DNA from: an uncultured Prevotellaceae bacterium
GTDB lineage: Bacteria > Bacteroidota > Bacteroidia > Bacteroidales > Muribaculaceae
Assembly (NCBI GenBank): GCA_905207705.1
Contig: CAJLMA010000007.1
Location: 62,001-126,000 of the forward strand
Direction: 5' to 3'
DNA length: 64,000 nucleotides
Shown: positions 41,819-50,606 of the stretch, piece by piece
How the letters are laid out: each line of letters opens with the position of its first letter
Position numbering within the stretch: position 1 is the stretch's first letter
The notes under the pieces: model-generated
Database searches by the model: none
Told to the model about the DNA's origin: nothing
Seen by the model: the letters and a program-made list of their open reading frames with translations, nothing else
Made by a program: the position numbers and the translations under genes

Positions 41819-43696
41819 ATGAGGTTTGATTATGACGTCATAGTTGTAGGGGCGGGTCATGCAGGTTGTGAAGCTGCATGTGCCGCGGCCAATCTCGGCT
41901 CGCGCACGTTGCTTATAACTATGGACATGAACAAAATCGCACAAATGAGTTGCAATCCGGCTGTTGGCGGCATTGCAAAAGGGCAGATTGTTCGAGAAAT
42001 TGACGCACTTGGCGGACAGATGGGCATCGTTACCGACAGGGCTTCGATACAATTCAGGATGCTTAACCGCTCGAAAGGTCCTGCGATGTGGAGCCCGCGT
42101 TCCCAAGCCGATCGTACCCGATTCATCGAGGAATGGCGCAAGATTGTTGAGAACACGCCGCGTCTGTTCATGTGGCAAGACACCGTGACGGGAGTAGAAG
42201 TGACCGACGGTGCTATTTCGGGAGTCAAGACATCCCTTGGCGTGACATTCAAGGCTCGTGCTGTTGTCCTTACTGCCGGAACGTTTCTAAACGGCTTGAT
42301 GCACATCGGTCGTGTAATGATACATGGAGGCCGGATATCTGAGCCTGCTTCTTACGGAATCACCGAGCAGTTGAAGGAGATGGGGTTTGAAACGGCACGG
42401 ATGAAAACCGGTACGCCTGTCAGGATAGATGCTCGTTCAATACACTTTGACTGTGCCGAAAGGCAGGATGGTGAAGATGATTTCCATAAATTCTCTTTCC
42501 TCCCCAGTGTGAAAAGGAAATTGACGCAACGTCCATGCTGGATAATATACACAAACCAAGCCGTGCATGACGTGTTGCGTGAAGGATTGCCCGATTCACC
42601 GTTGTATAACGGACAGATTCAAAGCATAGGCCCTCGCTATTGCCCGAGCATAGAGACCAAGATAGTTACTTTTGCCGACAAGGACAAGCACCAGCTATTC
42701 CTCGAGCCGGAGGGCGAAACTTCCCAAGAGTATTATCTTAACGGATTTTCCTCGTCTCTTCCGTTGGATATCCAGTTTAAGGCGTTGCAGTTGATTCCTG
42801 CGCTGAGAGATGTGCAGATTTATCGTCCCGGATACGCCATAGAATACGATTATTTCGATCCTACGCAATTGTTGCACACACTGGAAACAAAGCGTGTCAG
42901 AGGATTGTTTTTTGCCGGACAGGTAAACGGGACCACCGGCTATGAAGAAGCGGCAGGGCAGGGGCTTGTGGCAGGCATTAACGCGCACAGGTCGATAAAC
43001 GGTCTGTCTCCATTCGTCCTCGGGCGTGACGAGGCCTATATAGGAGTGCTTATCGATGACCTTGTCACGAAAGGTGTAGATGAGCCATATCGCATGTTTA
43101 CTTCTCGCGCGGAATATCGCATATTGTTGCGTCAGGATGATGCCGATATGAGGCTTACGGAAAAAGCTTATGAAATAGGCTTGGCAACTCGCGAGCGATA
43201 CGACTTGATGCTTTCAAAACGCGCCCAAAGGAACAATATAATAGATTTTGCCCATAATTTCTCGATAAAGCCGTCATTGATAAATGGCCAACTTGAGGCA
43301 TTGGGCACGACGCCTCTGAAACAAGGCGTGAAATTGCATGACTTGATTCTGCGTCCGCAGCTCGACATAAAGACTTTGGCCGGAATAGTCGCTCCGCTTG
43401 CAGCCCAGCTTGACAAGGTGGAGCCGGAGCGAAGGGATGAGATTATAGAAGCTGCTGAGATCATGATAAAATATCAGGGCTATATCGACAGGGAACGTGT
43501 GATAGCCGACAAGATTCAGCGTCTTGAGAATATTAAATTGAAAGGAAAGTTTAAATATGCCGAGTTGAAGTCTTTGTCGACCGAGGCTCGCCAAAAGCTT
43601 GAAAAAATAGACCCGGAGACGATAGCGCAGGCTTCGCGCATTCCTGGCATCTCTCCGAGTGACATAAACATACTCCTTTTGTTGATAGGTAGATAG
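41819..43696 (+). CDS. mnmG: tRNA uridine-5-carboxymethylaminomethyl modification enzyme
   Basis: A 625-residue FAD protein (formerly GidA) that works with MnmE to modify the wobble uridine of several tRNAs. The N-terminal FAD-binding motif is VVGAGHAGCEAACAA (residues ~8-22). Other family signatures are MSCNPAVGGIAKGQ and GQVNGTTGYEEAAGQG. The C-terminal helical domain ends in GISPSDINILLLLIG. Length is normal. A parS-type site follows 8 bp after the stop. Confidence 0.97.
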   Translation: MRFDYDVIVVGAGHAGCEAACAAANLGSRTLLITMDMNKIAQMSCNPAVGGIAKGQIVREIDALGGQMGIVTDRASIQFRMLNRSKGPAMWSPRSQADRTRFIEEWRKIVENTPRLFMWQDTVTGVEVTDGAISGVKTSLGVTFKARAVVLTAGTFLNGLMHIGRVMIHGGRISEPASYGITEQLKEMGFETARMKTGTPVRIDARSIHFDCAERQDGEDDFHKFSFLPSVKRKLTQRPCWIIYTNQAVHDVLREGLPDSPLYNGQIQSIGPRYCPSIETKIVTFADKDKHQLFLEPEGETSQEYYLNGFSSSLPLDIQFKALQLIPALRDVQIYRPGYAIEYDYFDPTQLLHTLETKRVRGLFFAGQVNGTTGYEEAAGQGLVAGINAHRSINGLSPFVLGRDEAYIGVLIDDLVTKGVDEPYRMFTSRAEYRILLRQDDADMRLTEKAYEIGLATRERYDLMLSKRAQRNNIIDFAHNFSIKPSLINGQLEALGTTPLKQGVKLHDLILRPQLDIKTLAGIVAPLAAQLDKVEPERRDEIIEAAEIMIKYQGYIDRERVIADKIQRLENIKLKGKFKYAELKSLSTEARQKLEKIDPETIAQASRIPGISPSDINILLLLIGR

Positions 43697-43704
43697 GAAG
43701 AAAA

Positions 43705-43720
43705 TGTTTCACGTGGAACA
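43705..43720 (-). promoter_or_regulatory. Consensus parS (ParB/Spo0J binding) site
   Basis: Read on the minus strand, TGTTCCACGTGAAACA matches all fixed positions of the widely conserved parS consensus TGTTNCACGTGAAACA. It lies between mnmG and apt. ParB bound to such sites spreads and loads SMC, and parS sites cluster near replication origins. mnmG itself is origin-linked in many bacteria, although that is not assured in Bacteroidales. Confidence 0.7.
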
Positions 43721-43739
43721 TGTAAAATGACATTGATAT

Positions 43740-44273
43740 ATGGAAAAAGAAAAATTAGACAAAATCAAGAGCATTATTCGAGATGTGCCTGATTTTCCTG
43801 TTAAGGGAATTCTTTTCAGAGACCTTACCACCGTGCTTAAGGACGGCGAGGCTTTGCATATAATAAGCGAAGACTTGAAAGAGATATATTCGGGTCTTGG
43901 GGTGACTAAGGTCGTGGGCATTGAAGCTCGTGGATTTATATGTGGTTCTATTCTGGCTCATGAATTGAATGCAGGATTTGTGCCTTTGAGAAAACCCGGA
44001 AAGTTGCCGGCCGACACGATCCAGAAATCTTACGAGAAGGAGTACGGATTTGACGTAATCGAGATTCACAAGGATGCCATCGATGAAAATGACGTTGTGG
44101 TTTTGCATGATGATTTACTTGCTACCGGCGGAACGATGGCCGCTGCTTACGAACTGGTGAAATCGATGAATCCAAAAAAAATATATGTGAACTTCATCGT
44201 CGAGCTTAGCGACTTGAACGGGCGCAAAGTTTTCCCCGATGGCGTTGATGTGCGTTCTCTTATTGTTTATTGA
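43740..44273 (+). CDS. apt: Adenine phosphoribosyltransferase
   Basis: A 177-residue PRTase that salvages adenine to AMP with PRPP. The PRPP-binding loop is VVLHDDLLATGGTMAAA (residues ~120-136; Val/Asp/Asp-Leu-Leu-Ala-Thr-Gly-Gly), and the hood region GIEARGFICGSILA is typical of Apt. It starts 43 bp after mnmG and ends 11 bp before uvrC. Confidence 0.96.
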   Translation: MEKEKLDKIKSIIRDVPDFPVKGILFRDLTTVLKDGEALHIISEDLKEIYSGLGVTKVVGIEARGFICGSILAHELNAGFVPLRKPGKLPADTIQKSYEKEYGFDVIEIHKDAIDENDVVVLHDDLLATGGTMAAAYELVKSMNPKKIYVNFIVELSDLNGRKVFPDGVDVRSLIVY

Positions 44274-44284
44274 GAGGTTAGGGC

Positions 44285-46096
44285 ATGACGCGCGAAGATC
44301 TGAAAGAAAAAATCGAGCTGTTGCCCGAGAGCCCGGGTGTCTACATGTATTTTGACAAGGATGGCACGGTTATTTATGTGGGTAAGGCAAAAAAACTGAA
44401 ACGTCGCGTCAGCAGCTATTTCAATCGTGTACACTCGGTTGCCCGAACCAATATGCTCGTGAGGAAAATTTGCGACCTCAAGTATATAGTTGTCGGGAGC
44501 GAGGAGGATGCGTTGCATCTTGAAAACAGCCTTATAAAGGAATATAAGCCGAAATACAACGTCCTGCTTAAGGACGACAAGTCTTATCCGTGGATATGTG
44601 TTACAAATGAACTATATCCACGGGTATTTCTTACTCGTACCGTGACAAAGCAGGGAGGAAAGTTCTTTGGTCCTTATGCCAATGTGCAGATGGCAAAGAC
44701 GGTGCTTGAAACGTTGCGCGAGATGTATCCAATAAGAACGTGTCGATGGCCGATAACTGAGGATGCAATAGCCAAGCAGAAATACAAAGTGTGCCTGCAA
44801 TATCACATAAAGAATTGCAAAGGATGTTGCGAAGGCTTGATTCCTGTTGAACTATATAGAAAATACTTCGATGAAATAAGGCAGATATTGAGTGGAAACA
44901 TTCAGCAGGTGTGCGACTACTTGAAGGATGAGATGACCGCTCTCGCATCCGAAATGCGCTTTGAAGAGGCTCAAGAAGTGAAAGAAAAATATCTTCTTGT
45001 GGAAAAATACAAGTCTAAGTCGGTAATCGTGAGCATGCAGATTCACAATGTCGATGTCTATTCGATTGAAGGAGATGACGACTGCTACTATGTGAATTAC
45101 ATGCATGTGCGCAACGGCTCGATAGTGCAAAGCATGACTTTTGAATACAAGAAAGAGCTCGATGAAACCGAAGCCGAGATTCTGTCGATGGCTATAAACG
45201 AGGCGCAGACTCGATTTGAAAGAAAGGCAAGGGAAATTGTAGTGCCTGTGCTTCCCGATGTCGAGTTTGAAGGCGTGGAGGTGACAATACCGCAGAAGGG
45301 GGATAAGAAGAAATTGCTCGACATGTCGTTGCGAAATGCCAAGCAATATAAGCTCGACAAGTTGAAAACTGCCGAGAAACTTAATCCCGAGCAGCGTGTC
45401 ATGCGGACTTTGACCACAATGCAACGAGATTTCCGATTGAAGGAATTGCCTCGACACATAGAATGCTTTGATAATTCAAATATTCAAGGGACTAATCCTG
45501 TTGCATCGTGCGTGGTGTTTAAGAATGCCAAGCCTTCAAAACGTGACTACCGCCATTTTAATATAAAGACAGTGGTGGGCCCCGATGACTTTGCTTCGAT
45601 GAAGGAGGTGCTGACTCGTCGTTACACTCGCTTGATGGAGGAGGGCGAGGAGTTGCCGCAGCTCGTGATTGTCGATGGTGGCAAAGGCCAGCTCAGTGCT
45701 GCCGTGGAGGCTTTTGATGCGATGGGATTGCGTGGGAAAATAGCTCTTGCAGGCATAGCCAAGCGTCTTGAGGAAATCTATTTTCCAGGCGACAGCGTGC
45801 CTTTGTACATAGACAAGAACAGCGAGTCGCTGAAGGTGGTGCAACATTTGCGTGATGAAGCCCATAGGTTTGGCATAACGCATCATCGCAATAGGCGTAG
45901 CAAGGGGCAGTTGCATTCAACATTTGACGACATTAAAGGCGTTGGAGAAAAGACTCGCGATGCTCTGCTGAAGCATTTCAAGAGCTTGAAGCGTGTAAAG
46001 GAAGCTTCTATCGATGAAATTGCCGAAGTAGTAGGTCCTGCCAAGGCAAAAATTGTATATGATGGGTTGCGAAGCGCAATCGTAGAGACGAGATAA
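44285..46096 (+). CDS. uvrC: Excinuclease ABC subunit C
   Basis: A 603-residue nuclease that makes both incisions in nucleotide excision repair. Domain order: GIY-YIG nuclease (residues ~15-95, PGVYMYF..VIYVGKAK), UVR motif (~205-240, MRFEEAQEVKEKY), RNase H-like nuclease (~370-540, IECFDNSNIQGTNPVASCVVF, VDGGKGQL) and a C-terminal helix-hairpin-helix pair (GVGEKTRDALLKHF, VGPAKAKIVY). Full length. It is followed at 20 bp by dtd. Confidence 0.97.
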   Translation: MTREDLKEKIELLPESPGVYMYFDKDGTVIYVGKAKKLKRRVSSYFNRVHSVARTNMLVRKICDLKYIVVGSEEDALHLENSLIKEYKPKYNVLLKDDKSYPWICVTNELYPRVFLTRTVTKQGGKFFGPYANVQMAKTVLETLREMYPIRTCRWPITEDAIAKQKYKVCLQYHIKNCKGCCEGLIPVELYRKYFDEIRQILSGNIQQVCDYLKDEMTALASEMRFEEAQEVKEKYLLVEKYKSKSVIVSMQIHNVDVYSIEGDDDCYYVNYMHVRNGSIVQSMTFEYKKELDETEAEILSMAINEAQTRFERKAREIVVPVLPDVEFEGVEVTIPQKGDKKKLLDMSLRNAKQYKLDKLKTAEKLNPEQRVMRTLTTMQRDFRLKELPRHIECFDNSNIQGTNPVASCVVFKNAKPSKRDYRHFNIKTVVGPDDFASMKEVLTRRYTRLMEEGEELPQLVIVDGGKGQLSAAVEAFDAMGLRGKIALAGIAKRLEEIYFPGDSVPLYIDKNSESLKVVQHLRDEAHRFGITHHRNRRSKGQLHSTFDDIKGVGEKTRDALLKHFKSLKRVKEASIDEIAEVVGPAKAKIVYDGLRSAIVETR

Positions 46097-46116
46097 TCGA
46101 AAAAAAACGTAAAATA

Positions 46117-46569
46117 ATGAAAATTGTAATACAACGTGTGACGCATTCGTCGGTGTCGATTGCCGGAGAGCTGCATAGCTCGATTGGCAAAGGACTGATG
46201 GTGCTTGTGGGAGTCGTGAATGGCGATACTGAAACCGATGTTGACTGGCTTGCCCAAAAGACTGCGAATATGCGCATTTTTGACGATGAAAACGGCGTTA
46301 TGAACAAAAGCGTTATAGAAGTCGCGGGAGAAATCCTGGCCGTGAGCCAATTTACGTTGGCTGCGTCCACAAAGAAAGGTAATCGCCCGTCTTATATTCA
46401 CGCTGCAGGCCATGACCTTGCGATTCCGCTTTATGAACGTTATTGTTCGAAGGTTGAAGAATTGGTAGGTAGGCCGGTAAAGAAAGGTGTATTCGGTGCC
46501 GACATGCAAGTCGAGCTGGTGAATGACGGACCTGTCACAATCATTGTAGATTCAAGATTAAAAGATTAA
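46117..46569 (+). CDS. dtd: D-aminoacyl-tRNA deacylase
   Basis: A 150-residue enzyme that frees D-amino acids from mischarged tRNA. The diagnostic SQFTLAASTKKGNRPSY block (residues ~77-93) and the C-terminal GxPVT-type NDGPVTIIVDS cross-subunit motif are present. Length is normal. It is co-directional with uvrC and the MazG-like gene. Confidence 0.96.
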   Translation: MKIVIQRVTHSSVSIAGELHSSIGKGLMVLVGVVNGDTETDVDWLAQKTANMRIFDDENGVMNKSVIEVAGEILAVSQFTLAASTKKGNRPSYIHAAGHDLAIPLYERYCSKVEELVGRPVKKGVFGADMQVELVNDGPVTIIVDSRLKD

Positions 46570-46580
46570 ATTTGCAATAT

Positions 46581-46907
46581 ATGACACTCGATGAAGCACA
46601 AGAGCGTGTCGACGCATGGATTCGCACTTATGGCGTGAGATATTTCAATGAATTGACCAATATGGCTGTGTTGACCGAGGAAGTTGGCGAGCTGGCAAGG
46701 GTCATTGCGAGAAAATACGGAGAACAATCGTTCAAACCCGGAGAATCGGGCGATAATCTGCCTGAAGAACTTGCCGACGTGTTGTGGGTGTTGATTTGTA
46801 TCGCAAACCAAACAGGTGTAAACTTGACCGAAGCTCTTGAAAATAGTTTCAAGAAGAAAACTTCAAGGGATGCCACGAGACACAAGGAGAATGAAAAATT
46901 GAAATAA
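46581..46907 (+). CDS. MazG-like nucleotide pyrophosphohydrolase
   Basis: 108 residues from ATG 46581; three residues before it would need a TTG overlapping the dtd end. The all-helical fold carries the metal-binding EExxE and ExxD motifs (LTEEVGELARVI, then EELADVLWVLI). It probably hydrolyses non-canonical or excess (d)NTPs to monophosphates, a house-cleaning role. It starts 11 bp after dtd. Confidence 0.88.
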   Translation: MTLDEAQERVDAWIRTYGVRYFNELTNMAVLTEEVGELARVIARKYGEQSFKPGESGDNLPEELADVLWVLICIANQTGVNLTEALENSFKKKTSRDATRHKENEKLK

Positions 46908-46932
46908 AAATTTTAAAATATAGCATATAATC

Positions 46933-47829
46933 ATGGAAGAACAAATCCCAAACAAGTATTTGCAAGCGATAAACGACAGTAAGGTCGTTACTGATGACAT
47001 GCAGGTAAAGGCGGCTGTGGATAAGATATTGTCGGATCACCTCGATGAAAACAGAAACGAGGATGTGTATAGGTTCATGTTCAATTGCATTGACTTGACA
47101 ACGCTCAACAGCACCGATTCTGAACGCTCTGTTGCTGAATTTGTTCAGAAGGTGAATAATTTTGAGGAAAATTATCCGCAATATGAGAACGTGGCGGCAG
47201 TGTGCGTTTATTCAAATTTTGCCAGTGTGGTGAGGCAGACTCTTGAGGTGAGCGACGTGAACATTGCCGTTTGTTCGGCCAATTTCCCTTCGTCGCAAGC
47301 TCATCTTGAAGTAAAATGTGCCGAGACGGCTCTTGCCGTCGGTGATGGTGCAGATGAAATAGACATAGTGTTGAATCTTGGTTATTTCTTTGACGGTTCT
47401 TACGAGGAAATGTGTGACGAAATTTCCGAGATAAAAGAAGCTGCCGGTAATGCAAAGTTGAAAGTGATACTTGAAACAGGAGCATTGAAGAGTGCCAAAA
47501 ATATAAAGAAGGCTTCGATTTTGTCGATGTATTCAGGTGCCGATTTCATAAAAACTTCAACGGGGAAAATCTATCCCGGAGCAACGCTTGAGGCCGCTTA
47601 TGTGATGTGCAAGTGTATCAAGGAATATGCCGATAAGCATGGAAGGATGATTGGATTCAAGGTATCGGGAGGTGTCCGTACCACTGAAGAGGCTTTGCAA
47701 TATTATACAATCGTGAAAGAGGTGCTTGGCGAAAACTGGTTGACAAACGAATATTTTAGGATTGGTGCGTCAAGTCTTGCCAATAACTTGTTTGTCGACA
47801 TCGCCGGCGAAGGTACGAAAGCCTTTTAG
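46933..47829 (+). CDS. deoC: Deoxyribose-phosphate aldolase
   Basis: A 298-residue TIM-barrel class I aldolase cleaving 2-deoxyribose-5-phosphate to acetaldehyde and glyceraldehyde-3-phosphate. The Schiff-base lysine is in GADFIKTSTGK (residues ~197-207), and a second conserved lysine is in IGFKVSGGVRT. It has a longer N-terminus than the E. coli enzyme, as is common in Bacteroidales. It ends the ybeY/mnmG-to-deoC plus-strand run, at the terminator 47867-47910. Confidence 0.95.
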   Translation: MEEQIPNKYLQAINDSKVVTDDMQVKAAVDKILSDHLDENRNEDVYRFMFNCIDLTTLNSTDSERSVAEFVQKVNNFEENYPQYENVAAVCVYSNFASVVRQTLEVSDVNIAVCSANFPSSQAHLEVKCAETALAVGDGADEIDIVLNLGYFFDGSYEEMCDEISEIKEAAGNAKLKVILETGALKSAKNIKKASILSMYSGADFIKTSTGKIYPGATLEAAYVMCKCIKEYADKHGRMIGFKVSGGVRTTEEALQYYTIVKEVLGENWLTNEYFRIGASSLANNLFVDIAGEGTKAF

Positions 47830-47866
47830 GTAGTATAAAATCTAAAGGCCGATAGGAGCTAAAAAA

Positions 47867-47910
47867 TTAAAAGCAGCCGTATTCTTGAGTGTGAATTCGG
47901 CTGCTTTTAT
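47867..47910. terminator. Bidirectional terminator between deoC and the CAP gene
   Basis: AAAAGCAGCCG with CGGCTGCTTTT, an 11-bp stem extended by ATTC/GAAT. A and T flanks on both sides serve deoC (+) and the CAP-domain gene (-). Confidence 0.8.
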
Positions 47911-47926
47911 GTTGTTACGATGCCTG

Positions 47927-48631
47927 CTATTTTGATGTTCCTGTACCGGATGCAGGAGCCGGAGTTGACGGTTCTTCGGTTTTGTCCACTTCGCCAAGAT
48001 CCATTGTGCATGAGTGTCTCCATTGCGGATGTTCAACCACTGCGGCACCTACGATATTGAAGTCGGGGGTGAGCAAGTTTGTTCGGTGTCCGCGCGAAGG
48101 CACTCCGTCATCGATAATCAGTTGTAAGACTATTTCTTCTGGCGCATCGTTCCCTGCGGCCAGATTTTCGGCGCAATGCCCGTTAAATCCGAATTTTTGC
48201 AGTCGCTCATAAAATTGCGTGCCATCGCTGCTGTTGTGCTCAAAGAAATTGTTGTCGCGCATGTCTATGCCGTGTTTTCTTGCCGCATTATATAGCCGGC
48301 TGTCGTGGTAAAGCGGTTGCATTGGTGTCGTTGATTCAAGAGCCTGTATGCACTCCACGACGGAAGCTTTTCCCTCGGATGTCCGTATGTAGATGCCTTG
48401 GGAGTTGGTGTATACCATTCCGTCAGAGTGAAATTTTGCAAGTCTGGGTTTTACCACCTCACGGGCATACCGTGGTGGGTCGGAGCGTAATTTATTTATT
48501 TCAAAGATTACCTCGCGTTCGGTTTCGGATATTGTCATTACATCTTTTGCCGTGTTCAGGCTTTCGTCCCAATCTTGAGCCATTAACAAGCTGGCCGCAC
48601 TCACAAAGATTGAAAATAATAGATGTTTCAT
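47927..48631 (-). CDS. Secreted CAP-domain (SCP/PR1-like) protein
   Basis: 234 residues from ATG 48631 (ten residues further upstream are out of the signal-peptide context). Signal peptide 1-18. The CAP domain spans ~45-215, with the usual HGIDMRDNNFFEHN and SRGHRTNLLTPDFNIVG segments that hold the conserved His/Glu cleft. The C-terminus is a short Pro/Ala/Ser/Thr-rich tail. Bacterial CAP proteins are extracellular; their biochemical role is usually unknown. A TATATTTG -7 box is at 48666-48659. Confidence 0.88.
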   Translation of the reverse strand: MKHLLFSIFVSAASLLMAQDWDESLNTAKDVMTISETEREVIFEINKLRSDPPRYAREVVKPRLAKFHSDGMVYTNSQGIYIRTSEGKASVVECIQALESTTPMQPLYHDSRLYNAARKHGIDMRDNNFFEHNSSDGTQFYERLQKFGFNGHCAENLAAGNDAPEEIVLQLIIDDGVPSRGHRTNLLTPDFNIVGAAVVEHPQWRHSCTMDLGEVDKTEEPSTPAPASGTGTSK

Positions 48632-48669
48632 AATACGAGCAATATTGGTTTGTTCAGGCAAATATAACG

Positions 48670-48702
48670 AAAAAGCCGGAAAGTATGAATCTCTCCGGCT
48701 TT
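48670..48702 (-). terminator. Terminator after the secreted nuclease gene
   Basis: AAAGCCGGA with TCCGGCTTT, a 9-bp stem with 12-nt loop, then TTTTTCG on the minus strand, 17 nt past the stop at 48719. Confidence 0.8.
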
Positions 48703-48718
48703 GTGCATGGGGCGTGTT

Positions 48719-50392
48719 TTATTTCACGAATATTTTTATAGGCTTGGAGCATTCGTTTGTTGTCACGAAATAAACTCCATAGGGGAGTGTCAATGTCATT
48801 CCCGGCTCAATTGTGTCAATGCTTCTCACCAACATGCCACGAGAATCGAATATGCGGCATCCCGTATGTACATCGTCACAAATAAATCTTATCTCAGTGT
48901 TGTCGTAGGTTGCCACTGCCAATGGTTTGTCGGTGGTTATTCCGCTTACCGACGAAGCATCAACGGTAATGACATTTGACGGAACCGACAAGTACCCGAG
49001 TCTTGAAGACTGAACCGAATAGGTATGTTTGGTTCCTGCTTGCAGGTCGTTGAAGTCCATAAACGGTTCTTCGGCTTCGGCAATATGCTCGGTCGTTTTT
49101 GCCGTAGTCCCGTCATAAATTGTGCGCGTCACCACATAAAAGTCTATTGTTTCAGATGCCGGAGTCCATTCTGCACGATAGCTTGTCCCGTCGATATTGG
49201 TTGCCGGCAGAGCTTTCAACTGCGACAGTGAAGGCACGGGATAGGCCGTACCGCTAAGAGGGATTGCAAAGCTGCCTGTCAGTCCTCCATCCGAGAAAAG
49301 CAGGTTTGCCGAGTGTTCGCCTATGGCACTAGGCGTGTATGTGATGCGCAATGTGAAGCCTGCATCGCTGTTTATGGTGGAAGCCGGTATGCTGGTTGCC
49401 GATACCGAGAACATTGATTTATCGGTGCCGTACAGGGTGATTGTCAGATTTCCCACTATATTCTCACCTCTCACTATCACGTCAAGTTGTTGCGAAGACC
49501 CCTCGGCTGCTTCAAATTTATATTGGCTTCCTGTCGTCGGGCTTATCAATACAGGCTCTCCCGAATAATGCTCGGCCGAATAAGTTTGTCCCTTGCGATT
49601 ACCCCAGATATATTCGATAAGTTCCGGATCGTCGACAAACGGGTTGCGGTTGCCTTGGATGTTGAATACCTCTTCGTTGCGGTCAATCTCTTTTTGGTCG
49701 ACAGGGTCGTTCCTTGACCAGTCGAGAAGCATGTCGCAGGCCCATTGGTTGAGCGTGAGGTATGACGTGTTGTTGAACATATATTGGTATCTCCATTCAT
49801 ATTGCTGGTAGCAAGTCACCATGTAGAAATACACCCGAGCAAAGTCTCCTTTGTACTGGTCGTCGGGTTCAAACACCCTTGAAGCTCCGCCACCTTGTCC
49901 GTTTACGGGATAACCGACTTTAGACGTACCATTGTCAAACGTGGTTTGTCCAACTTCCCCGAGCGGATAGTTGGATTTTGCCATGTTGGCATCTCCGTCC
50001 GAAGGAAAAATGTGCATGATGTCGGTTCCTGCAAGATATCCGTTTATGGCTTCGTCCGATGGCCCCCACCAGCTTTTAGGCACCGAGTGCTCTCTGTTTA
50101 GCCCATTGGTGCCGCCATAATAGAAGTATTGGCGGTCGTTCCAGTTGTCGGAGTACATGTCCCACACAAGCAATAGACCGTCTACTCGTTCAGGATAGGC
50201 ATCGGTTTCGGGATAGTAGTCCCAAAGACTGTTATAACTGAGTTTCGTGTGCGGACTTATGATGTCGTGCAATTCGTCTTTTAGCGATTCGTCTTTCAAG
50301 CCATCAAGCGAGCTATAATATCCGTCGGGAATTGCGGCTTCGGCAGAAAATGCGGTTAATAACGCCAGCAATAGGAAATAGGGATGTTTCAT
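48719..50392 (-). CDS. Secreted endonuclease I-type nuclease with sorting-type C-terminus
   Basis: 557 residues from ATG 50392 (the frame extends to 50560 without a signal peptide). Signal peptide 1-18. The nuclease domain (~20-300) shows the beta-beta-alpha metal site NREHSVPKSW followed by DIMHIFPSDGDANMAKSNYPLG, as in EndA/NucM-type endonuclease I proteins. Beta-sandwich and FN3-like modules follow (~320-490). The last ~75 residues (CRIFDSRGMLV..LPYGVYFVTTNE..) resemble a T9SS sorting domain. It likely degrades extracellular DNA or RNA for nutrients or against competitors or traps. Confidence 0.88.
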   Translation of the reverse strand: MKHPYFLLLALLTAFSAEAAIPDGYYSSLDGLKDESLKDELHDIISPHTKLSYNSLWDYYPETDAYPERVDGLLLVWDMYSDNWNDRQYFYYGGTNGLNREHSVPKSWWGPSDEAINGYLAGTDIMHIFPSDGDANMAKSNYPLGEVGQTTFDNGTSKVGYPVNGQGGGASRVFEPDDQYKGDFARVYFYMVTCYQQYEWRYQYMFNNTSYLTLNQWACDMLLDWSRNDPVDQKEIDRNEEVFNIQGNRNPFVDDPELIEYIWGNRKGQTYSAEHYSGEPVLISPTTGSQYKFEAAEGSSQQLDVIVRGENIVGNLTITLYGTDKSMFSVSATSIPASTINSDAGFTLRITYTPSAIGEHSANLLFSDGGLTGSFAIPLSGTAYPVPSLSQLKALPATNIDGTSYRAEWTPASETIDFYVVTRTIYDGTTAKTTEHIAEAEEPFMDFNDLQAGTKHTYSVQSSRLGYLSVPSNVITVDASSVSGITTDKPLAVATYDNTEIRFICDDVHTGCRIFDSRGMLVRSIDTIEPGMTLTLPYGVYFVTTNECSKPIKIFVK

Positions 50393-50606
50393 ATTATCAT
50401 CTTTTTCAAAGAATAGACTGCAAATGTAATGATAATCAGTCACATGATAAAGACCGATAAAGTTAAAAAGACTTCTTGTATAGGAGTAGCGCCCATCAGG
50501 TGGGTTGTGGTGCCGTGACTTTTTTAAGATTGAGCATAGATTGTGGATGAAATAAGCCATTTGGTATAAAAAGAATTATTAATTTTACCGCTTCAAATTG
50601 CAAACG

